Assembly: GCA_030272585.1 (NCBI GenBank)
Contig: BSYQ01000008.1
Location: forward strand, 3,720,001-3,784,000
Direction: 5' to 3'
Source: Bryopsis sp. KO-2023
Lineage: Eukaryota; Chlorophyta; Ulvophyceae; Bryopsidales; Bryopsidaceae
Length of the DNA: 64,000 nucleotides
Part shown: piece after piece, positions 22,299-32,953 of the stretch
Position numbering within the stretch: position 1 is the stretch's first letter
Layout: each line of letters starts with the position of its first letter
Notes under the pieces: generated by a model
The model's input: the letters and a program-made list of their open reading frames with translations, nothing else
Told to the model about the DNA's origin: nothing
The model's database searches: none
Program-made: the position numbers and the translations under genes

Positions 22299-23717
22299 AT
22301 GAACTATTCTCGTTCCGCAGCCCTGATTTCCGCTCTGGCTCGGCGGTTCAACGATGCCGACTTCTGCGACGTCACCGTCTTTGGCTCCGACGGTGAACCA
22401 TTTCACTGCGTCGGCGCGGTCCTGTGTGCCCAGAGCGTGGTTTTCGAAAAGATGCTGAGTTCCGAAATGATAGAGGGAACCACCAAGCAAATCCACGTGC
22501 AAGGGGTTGAAACTCACGTCCTTGAGTTGTTGCTGAAATTCTTGCATTCGGGGGAATGCATAGTGGACGCAGGGAACGTGATTTTGGTGCTCGACGTCGC
22601 CAACCGATACCAGGTGGAGGCGCTGGAGGAGCTGTGCAAGGATTACATGGAAAATCACGTGACACTCTGTCACGACAATGTGGTGGGGCTGTACTTGCAA
22701 TCGATTTTGGTGGCCGGGGATTTCAAGACGCGGTGCAAAAAGTACATGATTCAGCGGGCAAACGAAATTCCACTACAGCAGTTCAACAGGTTGGATTGCA
22801 CAGCCATGTATGATTTATTGGACAGTGCAAAGGGAGATGTTTCAAAGGCCAATATTTCAGAGATCCAGTACTATGATATCGTTTGGAAAGCGGTTCATTG
22901 GCTGAAAGACCAGGAGGAAGGGTCAAAGCTGGAAGAGGGGCTCCTGAATCTGATAGATCTAGGCAAGATGTGCCGTAGGGATGTGCATCGACTATGTGCC
23001 ATCGATGTTGTCCAAAATTCTCCACATTTTTCCATGCAAATCACGAAAACACTTGCATTGTCAGGTCCAGTGTGCATCTACCACACGGCAAAGCAAGGTG
23101 TTTGGCAGGCGTTCAAGACCCCGTGCCCCGGTCCAGAATCTGTTTTTCTGCTGGTGCAAGGTGGAAAAGGACTCTCCACCTCTTCAAGTAGCCCCGGAGG
23201 GAAGGGGGCCATCATGGGTGCAAACTTTCGACGCAGGGAAATTCACATCCTTTTGGGGAAAGGGGGAACCTTATATGTGGCAGGTGGTGGTGCGGCTGGC
23301 ATCTGGACTACAAATTTAATTGGTCCTGGACTTGAAGCTGTGATCGTGGCCGGAGGGGGGGGCAGCGGAGGCTCTGGTTTTCTTACATGTCCAGGGAAGG
23401 ATGCCTGTGTGGATAAAACTGGAGATTGCATGAGGGAATTCAGGCTTACGAGTGATTGGAGGGAGGGGAGGGGATGCTACGAGGTGATGACCCACCTCAC
23501 TTCCCTCGAAGATCAGACATTGCATGATGGTGGTCAGGGGGACGGTGCTGGGGGTGGAGGTCTTTTCGGTGGGTTGGGGAGCACAGAAGGTGGATTTGGG
23601 GGTTCATCCTTTTGGCAGCCCTCTGGGCTGGAGACCATCAGAATGGTTGGGAATAATAAAGGTCCAAGTGTTAGCATTTGGCTTAATGTCGACAACCCAT
23701 TGCTGCTCTTAGTATAG
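22299..23717 (+). CDS. BTB-BACK protein with C-terminal glycine-rich domain (intact copy B)
   Basis: A single-exon gene of 472 residues. Residues about 10-125 form a BTB/POZ domain (FCDVTVFGSDGEPFHCVGAV, FEKMLSSEM, ELLLKFLHSGE, VLDVANRYQVEALEELC). About 130-235 fits a BACK domain (NVVGLYLQSILV, YDIVWKAVHWL, KMCRRDVHRLC). From about 260 the protein becomes Gly-rich with GGKG, LLGKGG, AGGGAAGIW and VIVAGGGGSGG blocks, resembling the glycine-rich domain of ALK/LTK-type receptors. BTB-BACK proteins usually serve as Cullin-3 adaptors with kelch or MATH substrate domains, so the Gly-rich partner here would be unusual. ATG 22299 aligns with the copy A start and lies at the onset of similarity. An upstream in-frame Met at 22227 is possible but falls in diverged DNA. 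No signal peptide is visible. Confidence 0.82.
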   Translation: MNYSRSAALISALARRFNDADFCDVTVFGSDGEPFHCVGAVLCAQSVVFEKMLSSEMIEGTTKQIHVQGVETHVLELLLKFLHSGECIVDAGNVILVLDVANRYQVEALEELCKDYMENHVTLCHDNVVGLYLQSILVAGDFKTRCKKYMIQRANEIPLQQFNRLDCTAMYDLLDSAKGDVSKANISEIQYYDIVWKAVHWLKDQEEGSKLEEGLLNLIDLGKMCRRDVHRLCAIDVVQNSPHFSMQITKTLALSGPVCIYHTAKQGVWQAFKTPCPGPESVFLLVQGGKGLSTSSSSPGGKGAIMGANFRRREIHILLGKGGTLYVAGGGAAGIWTTNLIGPGLEAVIVAGGGGSGGSGFLTCPGKDACVDKTGDCMREFRLTSDWREGRGCYEVMTHLTSLEDQTLHDGGQGDGAGGGGLFGGLGSTEGGFGGSSFWQPSGLETIRMVGNNKGPSVSIWLNVDNPLLLLV

Positions 23718-24123
23718 GGGGACTGGGGGTGAAGAGGATAGGGTGCTTGGTTATGGTGTTCTGTGATATTTTGTTCTGTTGCATCATGTGAGTTGGGTTT
23801 TTTTGGCAATGGTCCCGGGACTTGAACTGGATTCCTGATTGCAATTGCACAAATGTTTATTTTTGCCCTTGAGACACTATGCTATCCCATTATTTACATA
23901 TAACACTATATAAATATAGTATTTACTTCTGTACTATCCCCTTCTTTTGTTTTAACAAAAGAAATTTCTTGGAGGTATGGAGGAAGATCAAATTTTTTTA
24001 TCACGAAGTTCAGCGGAACTGGCGTTTTGAGGGTGAAGCCATGTGGCTGTGCAGTGTAACCGTCGGAGAGGGAGGCCCAAATTTTTTTTGTTTGCACATA
24101 TGCACAGCGGGCCGGACGAAAAC

Positions 24124-24345
24124 TTACGACATCAGAGCCAGTATCAATTTCCAGCAAACACACAAGCTTGTGCACGATGTTTGTTCAGTTCGTTTTTCCT
24201 TCTGGGGTCGCAAGTGCAAATCACACTTGCTCTCATTCGCTTCTCGGTCAATCACACCAACGTAGTCTCCGTTTCCGGGTGCCTTCAAAAATCGCCGCAA
24301 CTTGTATATTTTTCCACGACGAGTTCCCCACCTCCCGACAGATTT
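24124..24345 (-). pseudogene. Duplicated 3' fragment of the unidentified convergent gene
   Basis: It repeats the block TRRGKIYKLRRFLKAPGNGD / YVGVIDREANE of the gene at 16100-17050. The upstream exons are missing, the duplication border lies just before the block, and the splice donor region has changed, so this is a truncated copy. Confidence 0.65.
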
Positions 24346-26087
24346 AACCCATCCAAACCAGAAACACATTTTCTCTTCACTGTCCCTTCCTTCCTATCTT
24401 ATAGATGGTTCTTTTGAGCTTCGCTCCCCCAGGGCACACACTTTGGTGGTCATTATTCTGCTGCATAGATGGAAAAACATCGATCGATGGATGGTCTTTT
24501 TGGACAGGTATTCTACTTGGATTTACGTTTATACTCCTTTAAAAAAAAAGCACAACATGAGCTGGTGATAGCATTCATTCGTTCGGAACTTTCTGATGGA
24601 TTACCTTGGACCTATCTCACACAATTTTACAAGGCCAGCCAAGTGCAATGCATTGAGTATCAACAAAAACTCTTTCCCGTGACATGATAAATGAAGCCGA
24701 AGGAAAAAGAGAGAAGGTGTTGATCTTCTTTTTTGGATGCCGCCTCATCTACTAGATAGTAGAGGTAGTACTCCTCTTGCTCCATCCTTGCAGGGACAGC
24801 TTTCGATTGTGAGCTCCAAGATGAAACAACCTACTCAACAGAAATAACAGAATTAATTCAGCTCCAAACCAGGGATGAAAGAGTTCTTGACGGAGGTGGT
24901 TTTTTGGACAGACTTTGCCTTTTCCTCAGAAAGTTTCCAATAGATCGATCAACGCGCGTCCACAGAAAATTCCACAACAACAACAGCAACAGAGTTTTTG
25001 GAACACACGGAGCCTATCCCACCACCGGAAGGGCTCTTTGGGATTCGATATTACAGGGGAAACTTGTTATTGGGTATGGTTTGAAGTGCAGCAATTGATT
25101 GGGTAGTAGAGCATCTCCTAGTTCCTTTTTCCAGAGCGAGTGTGAAAGTCGTTCGACCTTTTCCTTATCAGCTCGGTATTTTATGCACTCTGAGGGAGGA
25201 TTCTTCAATAAAGCAAGAGCACGTTGTCAATTCAAGCAAGGTGGCTCTGAAACTGAAATTCTGATAGAATATTGACACCATCTGACAAGTCAGTTGCTTA
25301 CCTGGCACTGTTGGAATGAAGTTCTGTGAGATGGAATTGAAAAGAACTGGGGCTATTTTTTTTGTGCTCCAGGTAGCACTGTTTTATATTCGTGGGTTCA
25401 CTAGCTTGTGAATATTTTATTACATTTGCTGTTGTCCTGGTTCCGACATCTGATCATGCAATCGCACCATTTGCCACCTTCTTAAGCTATTAAAAAAATT
25501 ATTTAAATTTTTCTATTCAAATTCTAGATCAGACAGATCCACCAATCGCTTTTGCTGACACCAACTGCAAAAGGGGAAAAGTGTGGAAAAGTGCCTTGAG
25601 GAAAACAACAAAGAGGGTCAAGCCAATTTAGAGGATTGGGAAAAGACGGAAACCTTCCAAAGGCGTTGTGTGCAACAGAAATAAAGCAGTTGGATCACGT
25701 GGTCCAAATGTGAATTGCAATCAACAAAACAAGATGCAAGAAGAGGTCTAAGTGCCTGTTACAGGCAAGTCAAGACTTAAAGAAAAACCTTCAACCCTTC
25801 TGTCAAAATGGTGGTCTTAGTGGGGGCTCGTTTCTTGTTTGAGTTAATGAAGTACCTGTTCCATGAATAGATGCCACCAACAAAATAAAAAGATGCCACC
25901 AACAAAATAGAAACAAATAAAAAAATTGCAGGAGTCCGAACAAAGGAGCCAACTACGCAGTGGAGAAGTTGAAAAAAAAATCACTTCCAACACAAATCAA
26001 ATTTTTACAAGACCTTCATTCACATTTTCAAATATAAGCTATTGTTTATTGTTTAATTCAATACCGGATACGTAGAACATTCGTCAA
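24346..26087. other. Gene-poor stretch
   Basis: Short frames occur, the best being 24469-24687 plus (72 codons, containing LVIAFIRSELSDGLPWTYL) and 24904-25098 plus (64 codons). They read like possible exons but have no family I recognise and no clear partners. 25400-26050 shows nothing beyond AT-rich sequence. Confidence 0.4.
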
Positions 26088-26376
26088 GCAGGCCTGGTGC
26101 CTTGTGGGTCGTAGCTTGACGCCCAAAATTATAGAAAAGGGTCCAAAATTGATCAAAGTTGAAATCTTGCCTGGAAAGAAAAGAAAACACCGCCCAAAAC
26201 CAGTCACACAGAGCACAACGATCCGCATCTTCCAAAAACGTGACAAATCACCAATCAAGACGAGGCCAGCTGCACTTCAAGACCCCAGCTGCACTTCAAA
26301 CGATTCGGCCAAAAACACGTCCTTTGAAGACAAAAAAAGTCTGTTCTGGGAACGGCGACATCTGAAAAAAATGAAC

Positions 26377-26948
26377 TCAACGGCCACCTCCCCCGCCACC
26401 GCCACCACCGCCTCCCCCTCCTCCTCCTCCTCCACCCCCGCCGCCGCCGCCGCCGCCACCACCACCACCTCCGCCGCCGCCGCCACCTCCTCCACCGCCG
26501 CCACCATATATGGTTATATAACAGCCTCCGTTGCACTTACATTGGCAACGCCATTCATCCCAGTACGCGCCATGGCAGCACTTGTTTTTGCCGAACCAAT
26601 AACAGTCTGCGAAGTATCAACCAAAGAAAGCAACTCAAATGCTTGTCGCGAGAACCATAAAATCGCACCCGACACGGTTGTGTACATTTTCACTCACTTG
26701 TCCAACCGCAACCAGTCAATCGGCGCCCGGGAGCCAAAGATCCTTGTGGAGCCTTGATGCCTGCATGAGAAAGGAGAGCATTAGGTTATCCAGTAAGGCA
26801 CGATTTTATCGCTGCAACTTGTTGAACGAGGAGCGAGAAGCGAGGAGCAAGAGCTGGAAACATGAAACCGACCCGTTTCGGCCACCGCCACAGTCACAGC
26901 TGCGCTGGCCACGAGGCCAACCAAGAGAATCGCGACAAAGGTGCGCAT
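26377..26948 (-). CDS. Secreted eight-cysteine peptide with 41-residue polyglycine tail
   Basis: Three exons (26948-26873, 26760-26698, 26606-26377) join in frame to 122 residues. Residues 1-23 form a clear signal peptide (MRTFVAILLVGLVASAAVTV AVA). A short linker (IKAPQGSLAPGRRLTG) leads to a Trp- and Cys-rich core spaced C-x4-C-x7-CC-x9-C-x-C-x-C-x3-C, containing CCHGAYWDEWRCQCKC. Then come YITIY, 41 consecutive Gly coded by mixed GGN codons, and a final Arg before TGA. Intron 1 has a weak donor (G/GTCGGT), but the paralogue shows a 14-base indel just inside it, confirming that region is not coding. The product is presumably exported. The even Cys number suggests disulphides, and the Gly tail could be structural or adhesive. 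The family is not known to me, and the function is open. Confidence 0.82.
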
Positions 26949-27016
26949 CGTCAGCTGCAATCTAAAGTGCTTTGCGAACAGTGTTTCTTTTCTGCAGAAA
27001 CGACTGTCCATCAGCG

Positions 27017-27023
27017 TTTTATA
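27017..27023 (-). promoter_or_regulatory. TATA box of secreted peptide gene, copy 1
   Basis: TATAAAA on the minus strand lies about 70 bases before the ATG at 26948. It is conserved at the same position in the paralogue (43269-43275), which supports a real core promoter with a leader of about 40 bases. Confidence 0.7.
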
Positions 27024-27135
27024 CCCAACCTGCTCACCAGTTCTTCTTCTCGGTGCCTAGGTGGTCATATCATGGCGGTCGAACCCGACAAATGGTGTGA
27101 CCTGGATTGCTATGTGGTCACTAGATTCATTGCGT

Positions 27136-28048
27136 TCACGAGGCCGGTCACTTTTTCTGTGGTTGGCTGGGAATCGTTCTCTCCTTGTTGGTGGGGTGTG
27201 TGCTCCTTGTTACTTCGTTTTGAACCCAAAAACGAGGTCAAAAAGTTCGGCCGTCCTAGTGATTAATCATGAAGAGTGAACGACAACAGGATCACTCCTG
27301 AGTGGCGGTTGAATGTCAGGGGCAAGGATCACTCTCTGGGTTTGCACAGCGACAGACCATTGTCTACTTTGCAAAGCACAAAGGCTGATGAATTCCAAAA
27401 CTCGTCTTTCTCATGAAAACTTAAAATTTGGCGAGCCACAAACAAACAAACAAACATCAATTACATTTTGGCGAGCCACAACAGGGAACCACGCGTGCCC
27501 AATGCAATTTATGTTTGTTTGTTTGTTTGTTTGTTTGCCCAGTGAGAGCTGTACTCGAGACGCTGACAAACCTGGACGCAAACACACCCAAACCTTTAAA
27601 AACATGAGAGTGCGTACGCGTTTGTTGGATAAGGAAGAGGGGTTTGTGCGTTTGCAAGTTCCCTCCAGTTTGCAAGTTCCCTCCCCACTGGGAGTCCTCA
27701 GGTGAAGCTGTCTTTCGGAGGTTGTTGCCGATGGATGTTCCTGTTGCAATTGTGTTTTGAGTACCGTGTTTAATTTGTCAGAAATACAAGGGCGGGCGAG
27801 GTTGATCCACGGTCAAACCAAGTCGCCAGCCCTCGTCCTAAAACCAATCGTTTTGTGGATCCCTTATCTCTGGGTTAAGTTCGGGTTCAGGAATTGCGTT
27901 TTGGAATCGTTTCTCAGCGGTCGACTGTGCCTCCTGTTGTTTCATCTTCTTTCAAACGGCCTTCCTGGGAATTGAACCCAGTTATCGAAGCAAGGTTTCC
28001 TTTCAAAAGTCTCTCTGGACTGCAGGAATGAAAGGAGAGTTCGGCGAG
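27136..28048. other. Intergenic, with tetranucleotide repeats
   Basis: No gene is supported. At about 27443-27465 an (ACAA)n run, and at 27510-27537 its inverted counterpart (GTTT)n, flank a segment that includes a repeated 15-base piece TTGGCGAGCCACAAC. Confidence 0.5.
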
Positions 28049-28050
28049 TA

Positions 28051-28698
28051 CCGTAGATAGGGTAATTTTTGCGTTGGATTAATTTTTGCGAGCACGAAAA
28101 ATCGCAAAAATTAGTGTCGCAAAAATTGAAGCACCGCAATTAACAAGCGCGCGCAGACATCCCACCAACGCAAACAAAGACCAGCGCAAACATCCCACCA
28201 ACGCAAACAAAGACCAGCGCAAACATTCCGCCAACGCAAACAAAGACGAGCGCAAACAGAGTGTTCGTGTGTTGCACAGAATTGTGCCCCATTAATATAT
28301 TTTTTTTCGCTGTTGTGTTTTTTTGTGTTTATTGTTTGAATGGGATCGATTTCTTGGGAGTGCTGTCGTCACATACTCGAGAAATGGAGTCGCAGAGGTC
28401 GCGACTGATTTTCAGGGAACACTGAATTGGTTGTATTCGGGAATGCTCGCTTGTGAACGTTTTTTTAAGCAACAGTTCTGATCTTCTTTCGAAAGAGATC
28501 GTGCGGTGTTTTGTGTGCGCAGCTTTTCTTTTGCGCAGCTTTTCTTTTGGGCAGCATTTTTTTTGCGCAGCATTTTTTTTTGCGCAGCCTGATATTTGCG
28601 TTGCACTAATTTTTGCGACCAGATTGAATCGCAAAAATTAGTGTCGCAAACATAAAACACGCGAAAGTTCATGCGCGCAAACATTACCCTATCTACGG
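28051..28698. mobile_element. TA-flanked MITE, 648 bp
   Basis: Terminal inverted repeats begin CCGTAGATAGGGTAAT and end ATTACCCTATCTACGG, with TA on both outer sides (28049-28050 and 28699-28700), as for Tc1/mariner-type insertions. A sub-terminal inverted block (TTTTTGCGA...TCGCAAAAATTAGTGTCGCAAA) occurs at both ends. The interior has three tandem copies of a roughly 32-base unit containing CCAACGCAAACAAAGAC (about 28158-28250). No transposase frame is present. Confidence 0.82.
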
Positions 28699-28932
28699 TA
28701 TACCATTGTTTAAAACGGCCTCTCTCTGGTGCCATTCCACTTCAAAACGCAATGAATTGAGTAAAATGTACAACCTCGCATTTACCCTTTGCATGCATAA
28801 CACAGGCACGGATTGAAAGACGCAACCAATTACATATCTGCTAAACAGGCTGTTTCAACAGTTCGAACAGGAGTTGGGGAGAAAAACAAAAAATCTATGA
28901 AAATTCAAGGGGAAAACTGTTTTAATTTGGCC

Positions 28933-30880
28933 TCATTGATCTTTGAGTTTGGCCATCAAGGGGTCAGCCATGCTGCAGGTAGCCGACCCAGGATCGGCCT
29001 CCAAATTAAAATCTTTGATCACATTGTCCACGACCAGCATGGAGTATCTGGATAACCAAAACAACAAGCATGCAGAATGACTGGGTCCAAATGGTCAAGA
29101 CTTTTCAAACATATCGAAAAATGATATTCGGCCTTGACAAGAAAGACATGCCGAAAAAAAAGTTGGCGTCGCCTTAACTACATTTTAGGGCAAATAGAAA
29201 AAAAGAAGAAAATAATTTATATTTAATTTGTTTTTTTTTTTTTAGGGGGGGGGGGGTCCTGCTTTGTGCAGTGGACAAAAGCCACATGAGGATTTTTCTT
29301 TTTTTAATAGGAATTTTGCCCCCAAAGAAAGAGAGCAAATTCCTGAGCGGAAAATCAAAATAATTTTTCAAATTAAGACTCTCTTAAAAAGCTCATAATT
29401 TCAAGAGTTTGAAGTATCTACTGAAAACAAAAAAAAGAATAGGGCAAATTTTCTGGAATACATCACAACTGGAACTGAAAATGAAGCTGAAAATGAAGGA
29501 AAAGGTCTTTTTCGCACCTCTTTGATCTTTTGTTTCCAAGAAATGCAGTGGCATCCAGGACCAAATCAAGAGCTTCAGTGAGCGCGGAATGGGTGTCGGC
29601 CCACATCTCGATCTGACAAACCCACAGCTCCACATATCAAATTGATGTTTATTTTTTTCTTATCAGATTTGTTTTTTCTTTTTCGCTTTGGATTGACCAA
29701 GAAAACAATCCATCCCCTCTTAAGGTGAAAAAAAAAAAAAGAGAAAAAGATTATGTTTCAATATTTTCTTCTTGATTCTTTTTTTTTTTTTTTTTTTTTT
29801 TTTTGGGGGGGGGGGGGACATTGAAACAAAATACAATGCCTTGTGCTGATTTTCTTCTTCTTGACCAAACACAACAAATGATACCAATAATAATAATAAT
29901 AATACAAATAAGAATAATAATGGTAAGATAACACATATACATGTATGTTATATTATAAAGTTCTTTTTTAAATTTTTTTAATTTACATATTTTTATGTTA
30001 AGACATATTTTTTTTAACGAAGGGATTCACCTCCAAGATCACATTACGTTCCACATATAACTTTTTTTCAATGAAAAATCAAAAGCGAATGTCCACATAT
30101 AACTTTTTTTTAATGAAAAATCAAAAGCGAATGGATGGGAATCTTGGTTAATTATCGTCAGATCTATCCAACATGGAGCTTACACCCATGAGATACTGCA
30201 CAGGAGTTTAAAAAATAAAAATAAAAGAAAAGAAAAGATTAAATCAATGGGTGGTGTATACCTTATTTGAGGCTCCTTGAGCCTCCCCCCAGGCTGACAT
30301 AACAAACGGATCATTCACAGAAACAAAAGCGACGATATCCACTCCAAGTTCCTTCAACTTGTCATAATTGGTGACATAGGAAGGAAGGTGGGTCTGACAT
30401 ACAAGCACAAACACACAAACTTGAACACACAAGTTTGAAGTTTGAAGGGTTTTTTTTCAAACTTGAAAAAAGTGGTTACAGTTCATTTCATGCCACTTGC
30501 ATTGCCAACTCTACTTTCTGCCTTAAAAAGATTGATAAAGATGAATAAACAATAAAATAAAAGCCGACCATAAAATCAGGATATCAATTTTCTTTTTCGA
30601 CGTTTTCGTGCGAGATCTAACAAGACTACCTTGGAGCAGGTGGGCGTGAACGCGCCTGGAACCGCGACGATGACGACTTTCTTTCCGGCGCACACTTCGC
30701 GGATCTTGAAGCTGCCTTGAGGTGAATCCTTGTAAAGAGTGACGTCGGGCAGAGCATCTCCTTCCTGCAGATCAAAAAGTTCATTCTGAGCGACTGCGTT
30801 GATCTACACCTCCCAGATCGCGGGGATCGCAACGTAGCGGACGTGTTCTACAGCCAGGGCTAGTATACCTTGGGTGCCAT
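28933..30880 (-). CDS. PRDX5: Peroxiredoxin, PRDX5 / type II class
   Basis: A thiol peroxidase that reduces hydrogen peroxide and organic peroxides. Five exons (30880-30869, 30764-30630, 30393-30262, 29612-29518, 29047-28933) give 162 residues, the usual length of this class without a targeting peptide. The first exon codes only MAPK. The peroxidatic cysteine lies in [11 protein letters not shown] at the exon 2/3 border, followed by [18 protein letters not shown] and [13 protein letters not shown], both family hallmarks. The exon 4 block [20 protein letters not shown] precedes the C-terminal YSMLVVDN. The cysteine in SATCSMADP matches the resolving cysteine of atypical two-Cys PRDX5. Without a presequence it is likely cytosolic, and the ending KLKDQ is not a clear peroxisomal signal. 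All joins keep frame and phase. Confidence 0.93.
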
Positions 30881-31357
30881 CTTTTTTCACTGAGCGAGAA
30901 ACGAGGAAACGGTCGGTGCGCGCGTGCCTTTATGGTCTGGAGCTTGGACCACGCCACCTACCAACACACCCCTTCTTGTGAATTTGGTAAGCATTTCAAG
31001 CCATCAGTCAGCATACGTCATCCTGACGTTTGGGGCACCCGAAACAAGTGGCATAAAAAAAGCGTGAACTACCCTTCAGTCCAAAAAAAAAAAAGAAGCA
31101 AAAACGAAAACGAAAACGAAAACGAAAGAAAGCAGAATATATATTTATAGAATTGGAAAATCAAGTATGGAGCAATTTGGTTTTCTTTGGGGTAGAGAGA
31201 AGAAAGAAAGCAGAAACGAAGGAGTGTCGACAAACGAGCCAAGGAGTCAGCCTTGACCAAAATCTTTGCAAGAAGTCGCTTATGGATTCAACATGGTCGG
31301 GTGCCTCCCAGAGCTTACTTTCGTTTCAAACAAACAAGCCGGTTGAAACGATTTAGT
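30881..31357. other. 5' flank of the peroxiredoxin gene, no further gene
   Basis: No coding frame is supported. A GAAAAC repeat run ((GAAAAC)n-like, near 31102-31122) and A-runs are visible. The peroxiredoxin promoter should lie in the first few hundred bases; I see no TATA box. Confidence 0.4.
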
Positions 31358-32083
31358 CCCAATTCGCCGCGTACCATTTCGCCGCATCCCGCTACGCCGT
31401 CGTCAGACAAGCGCATTTCAACACGTGAAAAAACTTTTCGAACTTTTCAAGTCACTTTCGCGACGACTGCGGTGCTTGGGAAAGAACGTCTGCTGCCCTG
31501 ACGCGCGCACGAACGGATGAGTGTGCACCAATGACGGGGTTTACTCCCACTACTCCCACTACTCCCACTACTCTGCCGGTCGCGCTAACCCTAACCCCTA
31601 AACAACCCCCCCTTTTTACGCTTTTTGTCAGAGTTGCAGATGTCGGACTAATGCGAGTCCGAGTAACGGGAGTCGGAGTAGTGGGAGTACACCGATAGAC
31701 GGCGGGAAGGGATGGTGGCCTTCGAAAGGAGGTTCGAGTCCTCCTCCCACCGACACCACAGCGAATGTCACATTGTCAGTAGAGAGAGGTCGGTCCTGTT
31801 CGAGCCATTTTTGTTTTCTTTCGTTAGTTTCTGTTGCCCCCTTTTAGATTTTCTGTCGCTTCTTCTTGAACCTCCTTGCAACGGCCATCATGCAACCCAG
31901 CGTGTCGATGCACGCTGGTCAGTACGCTCGTTAGCACGCTTGAACGCGCGCGTTTTTCCAGAAGTCGTCGCTAAACCGATTGTGGCGAACAGAAAAAGTT
32001 CGAAAAGTGCAGTCACGTGTTGAAATGCGCATGTCTGACGGCGGCGTAGCGGGATGCGGCGAAATGGTACGCGGCGAATTGGG
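31358..32083. mobile_element. Non-autonomous DNA element with about 95-bp inverted ends
   Basis: The ends are CCCAATTCGCCGCGTACC at 31358 and its reverse complement finishing at 32083. The inverted similarity extends about 95 bases inward, through AACACGTGA and CTTTTCGAACTTT. The interior has short CCCACTACT repeats (about 31549-31575) and an inverted GTAGTGGGAG counterpart (about 31670-31690). No coding frame is evident. The right border touches the 5-bp target duplication of the TRIM element, so this element was probably there first. I could not define its own target duplication. Confidence 0.75.
31585..31602. repeat. Interstitial telomere-like motif
   Basis: CTAACCCTAACCCCTAAA, about two to three TTAGGG-like units on the minus strand, inside the 31358-32083 element. 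Too short to mark an old chromosome end by itself. Confidence 0.5.
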
Positions 32084-32088
32084 AATAC

Positions 32089-32948
32089 TGTGAAGGGGTA
32101 TTCACCAAGTCGTGTATAGGACACCAATACCAAGAGATATTACATTCACCTCAGTCCTCCCTTAAATAACCATTCACGTGAGAACCGTACCGCCAACCAA
32201 TAATACCCAACTGCCGGTCTGACTCACTACAGTATTTCCCCCCAAGGTTGGATCGCGTCCTCGCGTCCTACAAACTTATCCACACCCAATTCTGTATCAA
32301 CAAAGAAACACCAACGAAGCCACGATCAATCCCTCGTTCGACCCAAAACCTTGGCAACACTGTCGAAAATCACTCTCACATTCCACAAATCTCTGCACAA
32401 AATGGTCTCCAGCTCTTCCTTCGCTTCATGGTCGTACTGCCGTGGTTCACGCTGCACCGCCACCGTCGTGTCGAAAACCCCTCCCTGGGCCCACCGCGCT
32501 CGTCGTGCCAGCGCCACCGTACTCGCCACCATCCCTCGCTCCTCGGAACTCTCTGTAGACATCATTAATAATAATTGCGGAATCCATCATCTCCGTTGAC
32601 CTTTCTGCTTCGAACTCGACGCCTGTAGACGGGGTCACTGAAGCCGCGCCAACACACGCCAGCGTCCATTCGCAGCTCTCTCTGTGGTCCTGAGGTAACC
32701 TCCCTCACCCACTCTGTCTTCACGCCGCTTATATCACAACCGTTCCTTCCCCCTGACTCTGGTTGGCTCCTTTCGGACCACGACTCCCCTTCTTGGCCAC
32801 CAAACTGTGAAGGGGTATTCACCAAGTCGTGTATAGGACACCAATACCAAGAGATATTACATTCACCTCAGTCCTCCCTTAAATAACCATTCACGTGAGA
32901 ACCGTACCGCCAACCAATAATACCCAACTGCCGGTCTGACTCACTACA
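32089..32948. mobile_element. TRIM-like LTR element, 860 bp
   Basis: Two direct 143-bp repeats (32089-32231 and 32806-32948) start TG and end CA. They appear identical or nearly so by eye and enclose about 574 bp. The 5-bp direct repeat AATAC at 32084-32088 and 32949-32953 is a clean target duplication. The internal part has no gag-pol coding capacity, which fits a terminal-repeat retrotransposon in miniature (TRIM). The near-identity of the repeats points to a young insertion. Confidence 0.88.
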
Positions 32949-32953
32949 AATAC

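Larger units (their letters stand above)
21330..24345. repeat. Segmental duplication, copy B
   Basis: Same-orientation counterpart of 14025-16445. It ends abruptly at about 24345, within what in copy A is an exon border region of the convergent gene, so the 5' part of that gene was not duplicated. A LINE tail (22028-22120) and about 500 bases at 21440-21915 are present only here. Confidence 0.85.
26088..27135. repeat. Segmental duplication carrying secreted peptide gene, copy 1
   Basis: Aligns in the same orientation with 42427-43395, about 16.3 kb away, including the peptide gene, its introns, its promoter and 3' flank. Coding parts are identical outside the polyglycine tail. Introns and flanks carry small indels. 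Confidence 0.9.

Noticed and set aside
26255-26757. Long plus-strand Thr/Ser/Ala-rich and minus-strand Arg/Trp-rich frames over the GGN tract
   Set aside because: These are the other reading frames of the polyglycine codons. The minus-strand Gly frame is the one joined to signal peptide and Cys core by splice sites, and it is repeated in the paralogue.
28158-28250. Three spaced direct repeats that could suggest a CRISPR-like array
   Set aside because: The copies are adjacent tandem units inside a MITE, without unique spacers, in a eukaryotic context.
31700-31765. tRNA-like T-arm (GGAGGTTCGAGTCCTCC)
   Set aside because: The T-arm pairs well, but no convincing A box, D-arm or acceptor stem lies at the right distance, so I do not call a tRNA.
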